A DNA stretch of 64,000 nt from Timema cristinae (GCA_039000515.1 JBCFYV010011135.1:24917725-24981724); one strand, 5' to 3'. Counted from the first letter of the stretch, positions 21,373 to 33,580 are shown. Numbers and translations are program-made. Notes: generated by a model not told the origin, from the sequence alone.

Positions 21373-22303
21373 ATCTGTCGAAACGTTAGCAACAGCTTTC
21401 AAGGTTTATTAGCCTTGTTTGAGTGGGGCTTAACGTGCCTTTTGACCATGACAAGGTCATTTATATAACTTGAGAGAGTCCCGACGGTAATATCACTTGT
21501 GTACTTACTACCCCGAGTAATCTCAAAAGTACCTCCGCCCTATTTACCCTCCCCATCCCCATCTTCACATTTTGTATATGGACGGGGTGTGGTGTTGCCG
21601 TGAATTAACTAAGTTTATCTCTAAGAGAGAGAGAGAGAGAAAGAAGGATGACTGGATAGGATTGCAGAGTGGGAGAATGGTTTTGAGGGTTCGGTTAGGG
21701 AAGAACTATTTGTGTTTTTAGGTGCGTGAGTTGGGTGGGGGGAGGGGTAGAGCAATCTCCCGAGGCCATTTGGGGGGGGGGGGCTTAGACCATTCAAAAG
21801 TCTCCCTTCACCCCTCACTCTTTCCTGGCTTTTCCAGGTTACAGTAGACATTTTCCTCCACGTTGAGAAAAGGGGGGCGGGGGAGTTTTTTGTTTACTTA
21901 CCTATGCGTGATGTGATCCTTGCTTTTACGTCACAAGAAATACACAACGAAATGAAAAACAGCCCCAGACCTTCTCTACCCCTTCCTCTCTAACCCCCTT
22001 CCTCGTACAAAAAAAAAATATATATATATAAAGGTATTCTAAATGAGATACTAACAAATAAAGACAGACGCCAAGTAACGTCAAGCTTTTCAGTTGTAAT
22101 AAACTCGGAAAATGTAGTTCTCTAGCTCGATTTTTTTTTAAAAAAAACACACACAAAGACAAAATATATGCTTGGGAAAATGTGCGCATTTTAAAACAAA
22201 GGCGATTCATATAAGAAGCGTATATTTAAAACATTATAACTTTGCCATTTTACTGGTCTCACTTTTTTTTTTACATGAAACTTGTGAAAAAAATTATATA
22301 CTA
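21373..22303. other. intergenic, low-complexity patches
   Basis: Includes a GA run (about 21620-21642), G-runs near 21739 and 21772, a C-rich patch near 21960-22005, and a TA run near 22018. TCATATAAGAAGCGTATA near 22207 recurs exactly near 43669. No supported gene. Confidence 0.5.
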
Positions 22304-22870
22304 GGTGTTCGGAAATTCAAAGCCCAAACTGCACATATAGATTATTTGAACCAAAAGTAATAGACCACAAAATCTTTATAAACTTACACCTGGAAAACTA
22401 TGCTAATAATATTAAATTAAATTCAAAATTTCAACGTACAGTGCTGGGAGAGCAAAGCTGTGCAAGCATGCTTATACAAAAGGTTGCATAGGAGCTAGGC
22501 TCACGGTACTGCACATGTAATAATGGCGAGCACTTTCTGTGATGTAGGACCGTTAATGATGACCCTCAGAAAGTATTCTCATTTCTAGATAGACTGGTGT
22601 GTTGTTTACTATTAATATTGTGGTATGTTCTACTGCCGTGCTCCAAGATGTCAAGGTGTGTAGTGCCACAAGCCTAACTTTTATGCAACCTGTTGCACAA
22701 GCATGCTTTAACAGCTTTGCTCTCCCGGCGCTGTACGCCAAAATTTTGGACACGATTTTGTGGTATTTGCATAATTTTCTGGGTGTAAGTGTATAGGGAT
22801 TTTGTATTTTATTTTTTTTGTTCAAACAAGATATATATGTGCAGTTTGGGCTATGAGTTTCTGAACACAC
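22304..22870. mobile_element. Tc1/mariner-like hairpin element (non-autonomous)
   Basis: Long inverted arms of about 200 bases: GCCCAAACTGCACATATA at about 22322 faces its complement near 22839, and GGGAGAGCAAAGCTGT near 22447 faces a complement near 22716. Termini are GGTGTTCGGAAA and (in reverse) GTGTGTTCAGAAA, each next to a TA at 22302-22303 and 22871-22872. TA duplication with such termini is the Tc1/mariner pattern; the inner 150 bases do not encode a transposase. The 105-codon reverse frame is a by-product of the palindrome. Confidence 0.85.
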
Positions 22871-22872
22871 TA

Positions 22873-23211
22873 TATATATATATATATATATCCATGTTCT
22901 AACGTATGTTTAAATAAGTAGTACGAATGTTAGTGTGAGTTTGTCTAACATAAATTATGTGTATTAGTCGTATCCAGGAGCAAAATTGATCAAGTCAACT
23001 TTACTGTCACCTGGTCCTGTTTTATGTTTACTTAGAGGTCGGAGTATGAAATCCGGCATATAGTACTATTTTATATATAATCCTTCACTCCTTTATACAA
23101 CTGTGGATACATTTTCTTTAAATTCTACCTTGTTTGTAATTACTCCACTTTTGTAGATCTTTTCGGATAGCATGGGCGATAAGATGCCTTGCACACAAAA
23201 TAAAATGTTAT
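22873..23211. other. intergenic, TA microsatellite at the start
   Basis: TA repeats directly follow the element, then anonymous AT-rich sequence. Confidence 0.5.
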
Positions 23212-24045
23212 TGTGCACAGTAGACTTTCTCTGACTTTTATCTTAAAATAAACATTTACTAAAACGAAATATCAGGTATATACATTGTTGCAGAAACACT
23301 ACACCAAAGATCATAAATGTAATAATATACCCTGTTACTTACTCCATGGTATTAGGAACTAGGAACATTGTTAAAGAAAAATTGAGAAAAGAGAAACATC
23401 TTTATCCTCCAAAGAGCGTAAGAATAAAATTCATTTTCAAAGAACTAAATTAAAAAGTATAAATATATTTGATTATAGCTAAGAAATTATTGGTTTTATA
23501 AAAATATATTTCAAATAAAAGATACGTAACGTTAATATTACAACAACTTACAATTATAAGCTATTTCATATCTCAAATAGTTGTGTAAAAATTATGAAAA
23601 TGGGAAAATTTCCCCTGTGAGTTAATGCTCATGAAAAAAATGAGAATTTTTATTTTGTTTATAATAATAAATTGTGTCGATACATAAAGTTTAGTTAAAA
23701 TCGTTATTGCGAATTTTGCGAGAATCGATTTATTTCTGTTTTTGTCCTACAGTAGACCTTGCTTAAATTTAGGCTTAGATATCTAATTTAAAAAAAAAAC
23801 TCTCTGAAGGATCTTATGAAAAGCCCATTTATCAAGTTTTGGCACAATCATTAAAATAGTTTCGGTTCAAACCCGAGGTACAGACAAGCAGGCAGACAGA
23901 CAGACAGACGTTATTACGGAAACGTCTATTTTGGTTTCAGGGGGTCATGAAACGTCGACATTTATCAAAATTTCGAGCTAGATTTTTTTTATGGCCACAA
24001 TACTTTCTTTCTGAGATGTCAAGAATAATAAAGAAAACTTTAAGG
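23212..24045 (+). repeat. repeat family E, near full length
   Basis: Reference copy of a non-coding repeat of about 0.8 kb. Blocks in order: TACATTGTTGCAGAAACACT; TTACTCCATGGTATTAGGAA; AATAGTTTCGGTTCAAACCC; GCAGACAGACAGACAGAC; GGTCATGAAACGTCGACA; CACAATACTTTCTTTCTGAG. Other copies keep the same order. There is no frame, no tRNA-like head and no TIR, so the class is unknown; a non-autonomous retroelement is one option. Confidence 0.82.
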
Positions 24046-24202
24046 ATATAAGGCATTCGCGTGTATAGAGTATGGGAAAACCACCAGGATACATAAATAA
24101 GGGGTCATCCATAAACCACGTGACGTTTATGATAGGGAAGAGGTAGACCCTAATATCCTAATGAGGGGGTTATATCACAGTGTTATATAACACAATCTTA
24201 TA

Positions 24203-24420
24203 TTATTATTATTAGCACCGCGTCTTACTACCCATTCGGGTTATACGCACTTACGCTAATGTGTAATGGTAGGGCGATAGTGAGATGAATGAAGGACCTA
24301 CAGTTTAACGTGGAATCCGAACACGGTGGAGGCCTGGCATTCCCCACATTCACAAGAATTCTTGTCAGAGGTGAAGGAAGGGTTTGGTAATCAGATAATC
24401 TTTGCCGGGACCTGGGACAG
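24203..24420 (-). mobile_element. SINE family A, 5'-truncated, short TSD
   Basis: Tail AGCACCGCGTCTTACTACCC at 24214; ends within the B-box half. An 8-base ATCTTATA at 24195-24202 and 24421-24428 is the likely TSD. Confidence 0.87.
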
Positions 24421-24439
24421 ATCTTATACTTGGTTTAAT

Positions 24440-24720
24440 GTTAAAAAAATCAATACACTACTATAAAGCCACACGGCTGACTCACTCACTGACATTAATG
24501 TTTACCCACTTACAGATGAAAAAGAAACTTGAAATTTGGCAAACTTATAGCTTCTAGCCTGTAACCGACGGGAAATTTGCAAAAAGTTAAAAAAAAAAAA
24601 AATTTAACCACCGAAAAAAAAAAATTTAAAATGTCTGAGCAACTTTCTTTAAAATAATCCTAGGTTCAGGATTTAAAAATTATTCTGAGTTTTATCAAAT
24701 TTTATTAATTACGCGTGGAT
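24440..24720 (+). repeat. interspersed repeat family G, copy 1
   Basis: CACTGACATTAATGTTTACC, AATTTGGCAAACTTATAGCT, CTGTAACCGACGGGAAAT and AAATGTCTGAGCAACTTTC occur in this order. The same order appears in reverse near 51210-51400. Non-coding; class unknown. Confidence 0.7.
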
Positions 24721-25369
24721 ATTTACCGGTTTGTTTATTTTTGAACGCGCTTTCTAACATCAAGAATCGAACTGGATAACTGTGACTAGTATTAATAAAG
24801 AGCCCAATGTTTTTGGGATTATGTGTAACAGAGAGTGTAGGCGGGGGTAGAAGAACTAACTGTTATACAAACAGCTATCCATAGTCGTAGGGAGCTGTTA
24901 ATGAAAGCTATGTGATGCCAAAAGGGAGGAAATAGGGGTGGGAGGTGGGAGGAAGGTTTCGAGCTCATGATTAATTCAAAAACTTGGGCCGGCCTTGCAC
25001 TAAATCGCTACTGGCCCCATTTGACGCATCCTAGGGGGAAAAAAACAAAAAAATAATCGGGTAGCGCAGGGTCAAATTGGATTACTAGTGTTCAATGGCA
25101 GTTATTCAAACCCGTTTTGCAAGTCACGAATGTGCAAGTTGACAGGGTTGGTAAATATTAATATTTAAACGGTTCCCTCCCCTTTTCTCCCTTCCATAAA
25201 AACACAATAAAAAACGCAGTCGTTAGGCCTCAGTCAGGAGTTAAAATATCCCACTCCAGCACATAAATTCACCCGCGCCTCGATTCAGTACAATCCATGT
25301 CATTTTCCTGGATAAATGAGATCGCCATTTTGTTTTAAAGGTTTGGTATTAAACCGTGCCTAGGTACGA
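24721..25369. other. intergenic, some unique-looking sequence
   Basis: No repeat family recognised. GAGATCGCCATTTTG at about 25318 contains a YY1-type GCCATTTTG motif, common near animal promoters, but no gene is seen. Confidence 0.45.
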
Positions 25370-25945
25370 TTTAAATCAAAATAGTTGGAGCCAATTTTAT
25401 TGAATAAATCTAGTAAAAAAAATCGTCCTTAGAAATAGGCTCTTATTTTATTTTTGGCCTGATTTCAAAATTTATCTGCGGTAACTTTATGGAAAAACTT
25501 ACAAGTTTTTATCCTGATCGGTAAAATTGTTTCGGCTATAGTCACATTAACAGTCAAAGGGTATCTAATTTTTTTATTTTTTTTGGGGGGGGGGGGTTTA
25601 GGGACCCGCTTTAGTGACCACGTAGTCTGACGCACTAATGTTATTTTATACTAGACTGCCAATAACAGGGAGATCGAGGTTAATATCTCGGTTGGTTCTA
25701 CTAATGGTCGCTTAAAAATCTACTCTAACTGCACGCGAATGCGGGTACAATTCCGCTAAATATAACTTTCCTAATCCCTAAAAAACATTAGCTAAAGTGG
25801 TTACATAAGCGTATAAACCTAACGGGTAGTAATACGCGATGCTAAAAAAAATTCATGAAACGTTAATATCAATAAAAATCTAGATTATTTTTTTTATTTA
25901 CGATCACAATACATTCTCTCTCCGATAGATAACGAGAAAGTAAAA
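25370..25945 (+). repeat. repeat family E split by a family C SINE
   Basis: E blocks CTGATCGGTAAAATTG TTTCGGCT (two adjacent blocks near 25515) are followed, after the SINE at 25605-25855, by the E end with ACGATCACAATACATTCTC. The CAGA run has been lost. Confidence 0.65.
25605..25855 (+). mobile_element. SINE family C, nested in E
   Basis: Worn head (AGTGACCACGTAGTCTGACG), B-box region GATCGAGGTTAATATCTC, middle CGCGAATGCGGGTAC, and tail AACGGGTAGTAATACGCG. Confidence 0.82.
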
Positions 25946-26197
25946 AAAATCTGGACTTTCGACAGTTGAAAAAAGGTGTGTGGAGTGACTTAGATTCGCT
26001 TCTCTAAACTTTCTCCTTTCACTTGGCCACCCAGTCAACAACTTTTTTTTTTTTAGGTAGTAGTAAAAACGATCGACTCGACCAATCAGAAAGCCGATCT
26101 CTTTCTCCCTGTATACAAGAAAGGTTAATCCGTTAAAGAAAGAAAGAAAGAAAAAAAAATGCCTTTGGACTGATTCCGCGCTTTGGAAAAACCTTTC

Positions 26198-26240
<43 letters not shown>

Positions 26241-26694
26241 TTTCTTAGACGGGTGTTTGTAGAAGTTGCAACGGATCTTACGTAAGCGAGGTCGGGGAAT
26301 TTATTACCTCCGGACAAATAAACTACGGGAATAGCGAAAATATACACGTTAGGTTTTTCTACTTCAGACAAATCTTCCGCTCTTTCCTCATAACATTCTC
26401 AGGCACCCTGATTTCAGTTGATAGTCCTCCTGTATACAGAGATTTAGGGTACCGAAATTGATTCCCGGTGAAGTAAAAAAAAGAAAGAGAGAGTATTAAT
26501 AAATTATTTTTCCGAATGAAGCGAAGTTATTTTGTTACTTGACTATTTGGCATCACTGTCTTGCCTCTTTTTTTTATATTTGTTTCGTAAAAACTGTCAA
26601 ACACGTTGAACAATATTAATAAAAATTTGGTGGGAACAATTTTTGATCCTGGGGCAAACGACATGTGAATAAGTTTTTTTTTAATGTAACACAT
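25946..26694. other. intergenic, TA run
   Basis: Holds a long TA run at about 26201-26236 and several A/T homopolymers. A patch near 26260-26440 is more complex, but no frame or motif identifies it. Confidence 0.5.
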
Positions 26695-26940
26695 TAATCC
26701 GCTTCGGTGGCCACGTGATCTAACGCGCTACTCTCGCATTACACTAGACTGCTAATTACAGGAAGATTGAGGTTCGAATCTCAGTTTGATGTACTTAGGG
26801 TTGTTTTAACACTCTACATACACGCAAATGTGGTGTACACTTATTCTAAATATAACCTTACTAATATTTTTAACTATTTGAGTAATCAGTACGTAAGCGT
26901 ATAATCCTAACGGGTAGTAAGACGCGGTGCTAAAAATATA
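26695..26940 (+). mobile_element. SINE family C, near full length
   Basis: The clearest C copy. Head CCGCTTCGGTGGCCACGTG, then CGCGCTACTCTCGCATTA; B box TGAGGTTCGAATCTCAG; tail CTAACGGGTAGTAAGACGCG. It differs from family B mainly in the A-box spacing and the second half of the anticodon region. Confidence 0.9.
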
Positions 26941-27667
26941 TCTAATTTTTATTCCTGGATATAATTTTATTCCACGTCATCAGAACTAGGGGAAAAAAAC
27001 CACCGCGTTACTGAGCTTCGTAGTATTTTAAAGTCAAATATAAAAGAGATAAAAAGTTCACCTGTGTTGAATATTTAATTTCATTTTAATTATCCTTGGT
27101 TACCCGCGCTTTCCGTATTATAGCGATTCACATGAGAGGCGACATGCAAATTGGCGCTCGTTTTGGGAGCGGCCTGGTTGTTAGTATGTGAGTATGTGAA
27201 TATGTATACATGACACAGTAGAACAAAAAAAAAAACCTGGGATCCAGTCTAAACAACCGAGTGGAGAGATCATAATGGCGGATTTGTAGATCCCCCCCCC
27301 TTCCCCTTAAAGTAGTTTTTTTTTTTGCCATGAAAAATTACATTGTATAAAAGTGGTGCTCAACTTAATGTTTAAAAAAAAGGGATGGTGGTTTTCGAGG
27401 AGAGTGGTGGGTTAAAAGGGGGGGGGGGTAAATACTAACTTAGGTATGACAATTTCAAAATATGTTGCCTTAAACTCTGATTGAAACATTAAATAAATTG
27501 TAAACTGCACCACACATAGATTTTCTCTCTCTTTTATCTAGATTATACTTACAACTCGCAAGATAATTGTAACTAATAATGAACATGGCTTAAGAGAAAA
27601 AATTGGGGGGGGGGGAATTACATCGCGTTTCACCAAAGAACATGTATGAAATAAAATATTATAGTTT
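26941..27667. other. intergenic, low-complexity patches
   Basis: G-runs near 27420 and 27605, a C-run near 27291. An octamer ATGCAAAT lies at about 27144. No gene recognised. Confidence 0.5.
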
Positions 27668-28200
27668 TTTTTAGCACTGCGTCTTATTAACCGTTTGGGT
27701 TATACGCTATGTACTAATTACGCTAATGGTTTTATGGTTAGGAAGGTCATATTTAGAGGATTTGTACCTTCATTTGCGTGAAAAACCAGTTTGGAAAAAA
27801 AAACTACTCTTAGTAAACTCGACCAAACCTAGATCTCCCTTATATCAACAGTCTAGTTTACTGCGAGAACGGTGACCTGGTGGTCTAGGGGTAAGGTGTC
27901 AGACTTCTATGCTGTCGGCCGGGGTTCAATCCTCGGTCCCGGCATAGATTTATCTGATTACCAAACCCTTCCTTCACCTCTGACAAGACAGCTTGTGAAT
28001 GTGGGGAATGCCAGGTCTCCACCGTGGTTCGGATTCCACGTTAAACTGTAGGTCCTTCATTTCAACTCACAATCACCCTACCATTACACATTAGCGTAAG
28101 TGCGTATAACCCGAACGGGTAGTAAGACGCGGTGCTAATAATAATAATAATAATACTGCGAGAATGTTGCATTAGACCATGTGGCCACCAAAGAAAGTCA
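27668..28200 (-). mobile_element. SINE family C split by a family A insertion
   Basis: Tail AGCACTGCGTCTTATTAACC near 27674, middle with ACCTTCATTTGCGTG, then head up to TTTACTGCGAGAA. The head resumes at 28165 with TGTTGCATTAGACCATGTGG after the insertion. Confidence 0.9.
27870..28153 (+). mobile_element. SINE family A, full length, nested, with TSD
   Basis: Intact copy with GACCTGGTGGTCTAGGGG head, GGGGTTCAATCCTCGG B-box region and full tail with TAA repeats. Perfect 11-base TSD TACTGCGAGAA at 27859-27869 and 28154-28164, within the older C element. Confidence 0.96.
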
Positions 28201-28504
28201 ATATATACACTGTTACAGGGACATATTATTTGTTTCATACTTTTTTTTTTAACTGACCATTTCCCAAATCTCTATTTTAAAAATATATGATTGCCTATAA
28301 CTGAGAGAAATATTGATTTAATCAACTATTATTTAATTCAAAGTATGTTTACTTATAATAGTCCTATAACATTGCGATGATAAAGTTTTATTGTATCTTG
28401 AAGAATTGTGGAGAAGTGGCCAAAATTGGAGATATCATCCCCTAATGTAATTCATTTTGTTTGTAATGTTTAACATTGCCTAAATACGAGTTTTGATCAA
28501 CAAC
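28201..28504. other. intergenic, no feature seen
   Basis: AT-rich, nothing recognised. Confidence 0.5.
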
Positions 28505-28683
28505 TTTAGTTCGAATGCCAGCCTGGTGTGGTTATATTAGGTTTATATTTTCATAAATTGTTTCTCACTCTCTTTCAACACAAATGAGGGTTCATTTCCT
28601 TTAATTTCCTCCTTCCTCTTTCATACCTCATTAGTGTGGGTACTGATGGATAACCTGACCAGGTAGTAAGACGCGGTAAAAAA
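28505..28683 (+). mobile_element. SINE family C, 5'-truncated
   Basis: Starts at the B box (GTTCGAATGCCAGCCTGG), with middle CAACACAAATGAGGGTTC and tail AGGTAGTAAGACGCGG. Confidence 0.78.
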
Positions 28684-28872
28684 AAATTAAGTAACTTCAC
28701 TTAGTTTATTAAAGCTATTTTAGTATCGTACATAATTATATTTTGTAAGATTTAAACAAATTATGAATTAAAACTTCCAATAGTTGTTTATAAAATTCAT
28801 TTTAAACTAAACAAATGGTTTTCCCTAATTAATTTTATAGTTTTAATTTTTTTATTTAATTAGCTTTAGTCA

Positions 28873-29090
28873 ACCTCTTGCTTACTACCCATCCGGGTTA
28901 TCTACATTTTTATACTAATGTTGTAGGTTTGAACATGGAAGAATTGGGAGGAAATGCACCTTATTTTCTAGAAATGGGATTGAGAAACCATTTATAAAAA
29001 TATAATTTAGTACACAAAGCCGCGATTTGAACCTTACCCTGCCAGTCACTGGTAAACTAAACTCTGCAGAAGGCACGCCTTTATCTGTGT
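28873..29090 (-). mobile_element. SINE family C, worn
   Basis: Tail in reverse CTTACTACCCATCCGGGTTA near 28882, B-box complement near 29022, and remains of the anticodon arm to about 29085. Confidence 0.72.
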
Positions 29091-30146
29091 GATCTTTTTT
29101 GTAGATAGCTACACTATTTAATTGTTTATTATTTAATATAGTTATATGTAAAAAAAATTAATATTTGTAGTAAAAAAAATGAATCGTATATGTAAAAAAA
29201 TATTTTTATTCACTGAACTTTCTTAACTTTTTTTTTTTATAAATTTTGATTGGAATATTGTTATTCAAAAATGAATTTGTTTTTTTATGTTTATTTTTTT
29301 CTTCTTCTTCTTCTTCTTCCTTTCATTTCAGTAAGCATCTGAATAAACTAGTTATTGTGTTTGCTAACAGGTCTTTCCAATTTTCGTATTCGATAGAGAA
29401 AAAAAATAAATGTATATATGAATCGTTTAGAATGAAAAGTAGTCTGAAGAATGATGACTTTGAATTTAAGGAGGCAAAAAAAAAAAAAATGCAAATCCAT
29501 TTCTATTCGTTGCTTGAATAATAAAATAAAGGGTGGGGGTGGGGGAATAAAATGTCGAAGGTATTACTGACGAGCCAGTGATTCAAATTGAGGAAGGAGA
29601 TTTAAGTATCAAAAACACGGGACGTTTTAAGATCGTGCAGTGAACTTTAGAAAAAGTCAGGCAATTTTTTTATTTCTTTCGTTTTTTTTTTTTTTTGAAA
29701 CGTGATTGAGTTTATAAATATTTGTCGATAGCTTTTGTTTAGTTTGCAAATAAACATTTATTATATATTTAGTTTTAGATTCTTAGTTTTCATTTTGTAG
29801 AGCTGGGATTATTAAACGGGAATAATTATTAATAAATATATATGTATATATATTTAACTAAACTAGCAGAAATTAACGAATCACCTAAAATAATTATAGG
29901 CTTAATCTATAAAAAAAACACATTTTAATAATAAAAAACATAAAACAAAAAGCCACTGTCACAATAAAATAATTTATATTCATTTGGGTCTAAATTATTT
30001 TAGTATTAATAGACAAATATGCATTTTAATACAAACGATTGTTTTCTAAATTTAGTAATAGTCTAATTACCTTACTGGAAAATTTAAGTTTAAGCCACGT
30101 GCTTCTCTGAACATTAGAGCAAAGTTGAAAGAATTACCGATTAGAT
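29091..30146. other. intergenic, AT-rich
   Basis: Homopolymer-rich sequence with a TTC run near 29301-29318. The 91-codon frame here is low-complexity (Phe/Ser/Lys) and not supported as a gene. Confidence 0.5.
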
Positions 30147-32078
30147 CATGTAGGAGGTAGGGGAGGGAGATGTTATATCATGTAGGAGGTAGGGGAGGGA
30201 GATGTTATATCATGTAGGAGGTAGGGGGAGGGAGATGTTATATCATGTAGGAGGTAGGGGGAGGGAGATGTTATATCATGTAGGAGGTAGGGGAGGGAGA
30301 TGTTATATCATGTAGGAGGTAGGGGGAGGGAGATGTTATATCATGTAGGAGGCAGGGGGAGGGAGATGTTATATCATGTAGGAGGCAGGAGGAGGGAGAT
30401 GTTATATCATGTAGGGGAGGGAGATGTTATATCATGTAGGAGGTAGGGGGAGGGAGATGTTATATCATGTAGGAGGTAGGGGGAGGGAGATGTTATATCA
30501 TGTAGTAGGTAGGGGGAGGGAGATGTTATATCATGTAGGAGGTAGGGGGAGGGAGATTTTATATAATGTAGTAGGTAGGAGGAGGGAGATGTTATATCAT
30601 GTAGGAGGTAGGGGGAGGGAGATGTTATATCATGTAGTAGGTAGGGGGAGGGAGATGTTATATCATGTAGGAGGTAGGGGGAGGGAGATTTTATATAATG
30701 TAGTAGGTAGGGGGAGGGAGATGTTATATCATGTAGGGGGAGGGGGAGGGAGATGTTATATCATGTAGGAGGTAGGGGGAGGGAGATGTTATATCATGTA
30801 GGAGGTAGGGGGAGGGAGATGTTATATCATGTAGGAGGTAGGGGGAGGGAGATGTTATATCATGTAGGGGGAGGGAGATGTTATATCATGTAGGAGGTAG
30901 GGGGAGGGAGATGTTATATCATGTAGGAGGTAGGGGGAGGGAGATGTTATATAATGTAGTAGGTAGGGGGAGGGAGATGTTATATCATGTAGGAGGTAGG
31001 GGGAGGGAGATGTTATATCATGTAGGAGGTAGGGGGAGGGAGATTTTATATAATGTAGTAGGTAGGGGGAGGGAGATGTTATATCATGTAGGAGGTAGGG
31101 GAGGGAGATGTTATATAATGTAGTGGGTAGGGGGAGGGAGATGTTATATCATGTAGGAGGTAGGGGGAGGAGATGTTATATCATGTAGGAGGTAGGGGGA
31201 GGGAGATGTTATATCATGTAGGAGGTAGGGGGAGGGAGATGTTATATAATGTAGTAGGTAGGGGGAGGGAGATGTTATATCATGTAGGAGGTAGGGGAGG
31301 GAGATGTTATATCATGTAGGAGGTAGGGGAGGGAGATTTTATATAATGTAGTAGGTAGGGGGAGGGAGATGTTAAATCATGTAGGAGGTAGGGGGAGGGA
31401 GATTTTATATAATGTAGTAGGTAGGGGGAGGGAGATGTTATATCATGTAGGAGGTAGGGGGAGGGAGATGTTATATCATGTAGGAGGTAGGGGAGGGAGA
31501 TGTTATATCATGTAGGAGGTAGGGGAGGGAGATTTTATATCATGTAGGAGGTAGGGGGAGGGAGATGTTATATCATGTAGGAGGTAGGGGGAGGGAGATG
31601 TTATATCATGTAGGAGGTAGGGGGAGGGAGATGTTATATCATGTAGGAGGTAGGGGAGGGAGATGTTATATCATGTAGGAGGTAGGGGGAGGGAGATGTT
31701 ATATCATGTAGGAGGTAGGGGGAGGGAGATGTTATATCATGTAGGAGGTAGGGGGAGGGAGATGTTATATCATGTAGGAGGTAGGGGGAGGGAGATGTTA
31801 TATCATGTAGGAGGTAGGGGGAGGGAGATGTTATATAATGTAGTAGGTAGGGGGAGGGAGATGTTATATCATGTAGGAGGTAGGGGGAGGGAGATGTTAT
31901 ATCATGTAGGAGGTAGGGGAGGGAGATGTTATATCATGTAGGAGGTAGGGGGAGGGAGATGTTATATCATGTAGGAGGTAGGGGGAGGGAGATCTTAGGT
32001 CATGTAGGAGGTAGGGGGAGGGAGATGTTATATCATGTAGGAGGTAGGGGGAGGGAGATCTTAGGTCGTGTAGGAGAT
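30147..32078. repeat. 33-bp G-rich minisatellite, about 58 copies
   Basis: Units carry GATGTTATATCATGTAGGAG and GTAGGGGGAGGGA. A second sub-type with GATTTTATATAATGTAGTAG is interspersed, often one to several units apart, giving an irregular higher-order pattern. The top strand is strongly G-rich with runs of 3-5 G in every unit. Loss of one G in some units makes 32-bp steps that break the open frames. Confidence 0.97.
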
Positions 32079-32287
32079 AGTGCACTGGAGGTGTTTATCA
32101 GTTAATCTTTACAGCATTAAGGTAATGTTTTCAATATTTTTTATTATTTTCTCTGCAAGGAGAGGGGCCCTAAGGTATTATTTTTGACTATCACACATTT
32201 TCTCTCTTCGAAGGGTCGAGAAAAATTAAGTTTTATCTACTTGCAAAGAGCGATCTTGAGACATATATAGTAACTGTTTTTTTTTTA

Positions 32288-32525
32288 GAACACGGTGTCT
32301 TACTACTTGCTACGGGTACTAACTAAACCAATTTTTTTTACCGATTAGGAAGGTTATATTTAGATGAAGTGTAACTGTATTTGCGTGGAGGTATAGTGAT
32401 AAACAACTTTGTAAAAACCACCATCAATTAACTTGACCCTAGATTCGAACCTCAATTTTCCCGTCATCTACGGTCTGTTATAGTGCCAAAGTAACGCCTC
32501 AGACCACGTGGCCACTGAAGCCGGT
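32288..32525 (-). mobile_element. SINE family C
   Basis: Tail worn (ACGGTGTCTTACTACTTGC), middle AACTGTATTTGCGTGGAGG, head ending CAGACCACGTGGCCACTGAA. A family A copy inserted just upstream of the A box. Confidence 0.82.
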
Positions 32526-32531
32526 CTAATC

Positions 32532-32733
32532 ATTATTATTATCATCATCACTGCGTCTTACTACCCATTCGAGTTATACGCAGTTACGCTAAGGTGTAAT
32601 GGTAGGGTGATTGTGAGATGAAATGGAGGATCTACAGTTTAACGTGAGTTCCGAACCACGGTGGAGGCCTGGCATTCCACACATTCACAAGTTGTGATTA
32701 ATACACGTCTTGTCAGAGGTGAAGGAAGGGTTT
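32532..32733 (-). mobile_element. SINE family A, 5'-truncated, with TSD
   Basis: Tail CTGCGTCTTACTACCCATTC; ends at GAAGGAAGGGTT, before the head. A perfect 10-base TSD CGGTCTAATC is at 32522-32531 and 32734-32743. Confidence 0.93.
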
Positions 32734-32743
32734 CGGTCTAATC

Positions 32744-33404
32744 CTGAATGAGTTGAGGCTTACTACTAGGTTCAATTTTTTCTTTGGTCTAATAAAGAAC
32801 GATTAATAAAAGCCGAGGTTTAAATATAACGCCTGATTAGCGCTTAGTCGTGTTTGTGATTTAACGGTTAGTCACGCGTTAAACATGAAGCATAAATAAA
32901 TAAAATATGTATTTAAATAAACAACCTTAATTACAAATTTTACTGGTATGAGTAAAAAAAAAAACCTCGCATATAAAGGTAAAACCTATAAATAAAATAT
33001 ATTTGCATTTTAAAAATAGGGCTGTGTAAGTATCTACCTACCAATTTTTCACAAAATCAAAATTAAGGAATTGGTTTTGGTGGCTTTTCTTTGGTTTAAT
33101 TTTAGCAAGAGTAAAAAAGGTTTCTTAGGTTTAGAACTACCTACTACTTATTTATATATAAATATATAGCGTCTGTTGACTTTTTAGAACTCATTGACAA
33201 CGTTTAACTGTCTGTAGATATTTAAATTGTAGTTTTTTTTTTTAAATATTGTTTATTTAAAAATAAATTTGAAGGATATCAACATCTCACATTAGACTAG
33301 ATTACCGATGACGGGATGATCTATGTTTGACATAGCGATGTTTTAATAGGAATTTAAAGTTACAGATAAATTAGGGTTAGTCACATTGCACATATTTTCC
33401 AGGA
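32744..33404. other. intergenic, with a SINE head scrap
   Basis: AT-rich. At about 33280-33335 a fragment with ATTAGACTAGATTACCGATG and GACGGGATGATC matches the family C head. Confidence 0.5.
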
Positions 33405-33580
33405 AAACTACTTTTATATCGCAAACCTCACAAGAACCCCAGGAAACGCTTTTTATTTCAATTAATTTAAATATGACAGAGACCTCTTTTAATCATAATA
33501 CAAAGTACATCAGAAAAGTCTCATGATTGTCTAACAGATAGCAGCACTAGTTCAATTTATGTTAAAATTGGATTTTCCTC
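33405..33580 (+). repeat. repeat family J, single copy
   Basis: Matches the unit repeated near 59340-59575: GACCTCTTTTAATCATAATA, then TCTCATGATTGTCTAACAGA and GCAGCACTA. The flank GAACCCCAGGAAACGCT also matches the flank there, so the whole locus type is dispersed. Confidence 0.75.

Noticed and set aside
22553..22870. 105-codon reverse frame
   Set aside because: Lies in the arm and centre of the mariner-like palindrome and shows no transposase motif.
30424..31941. Forward frames of 11-residue repeats (MLYHVGGRGRE)
   Set aside because: By-product of the 33-bp array; broken wherever a 32-bp unit occurs.
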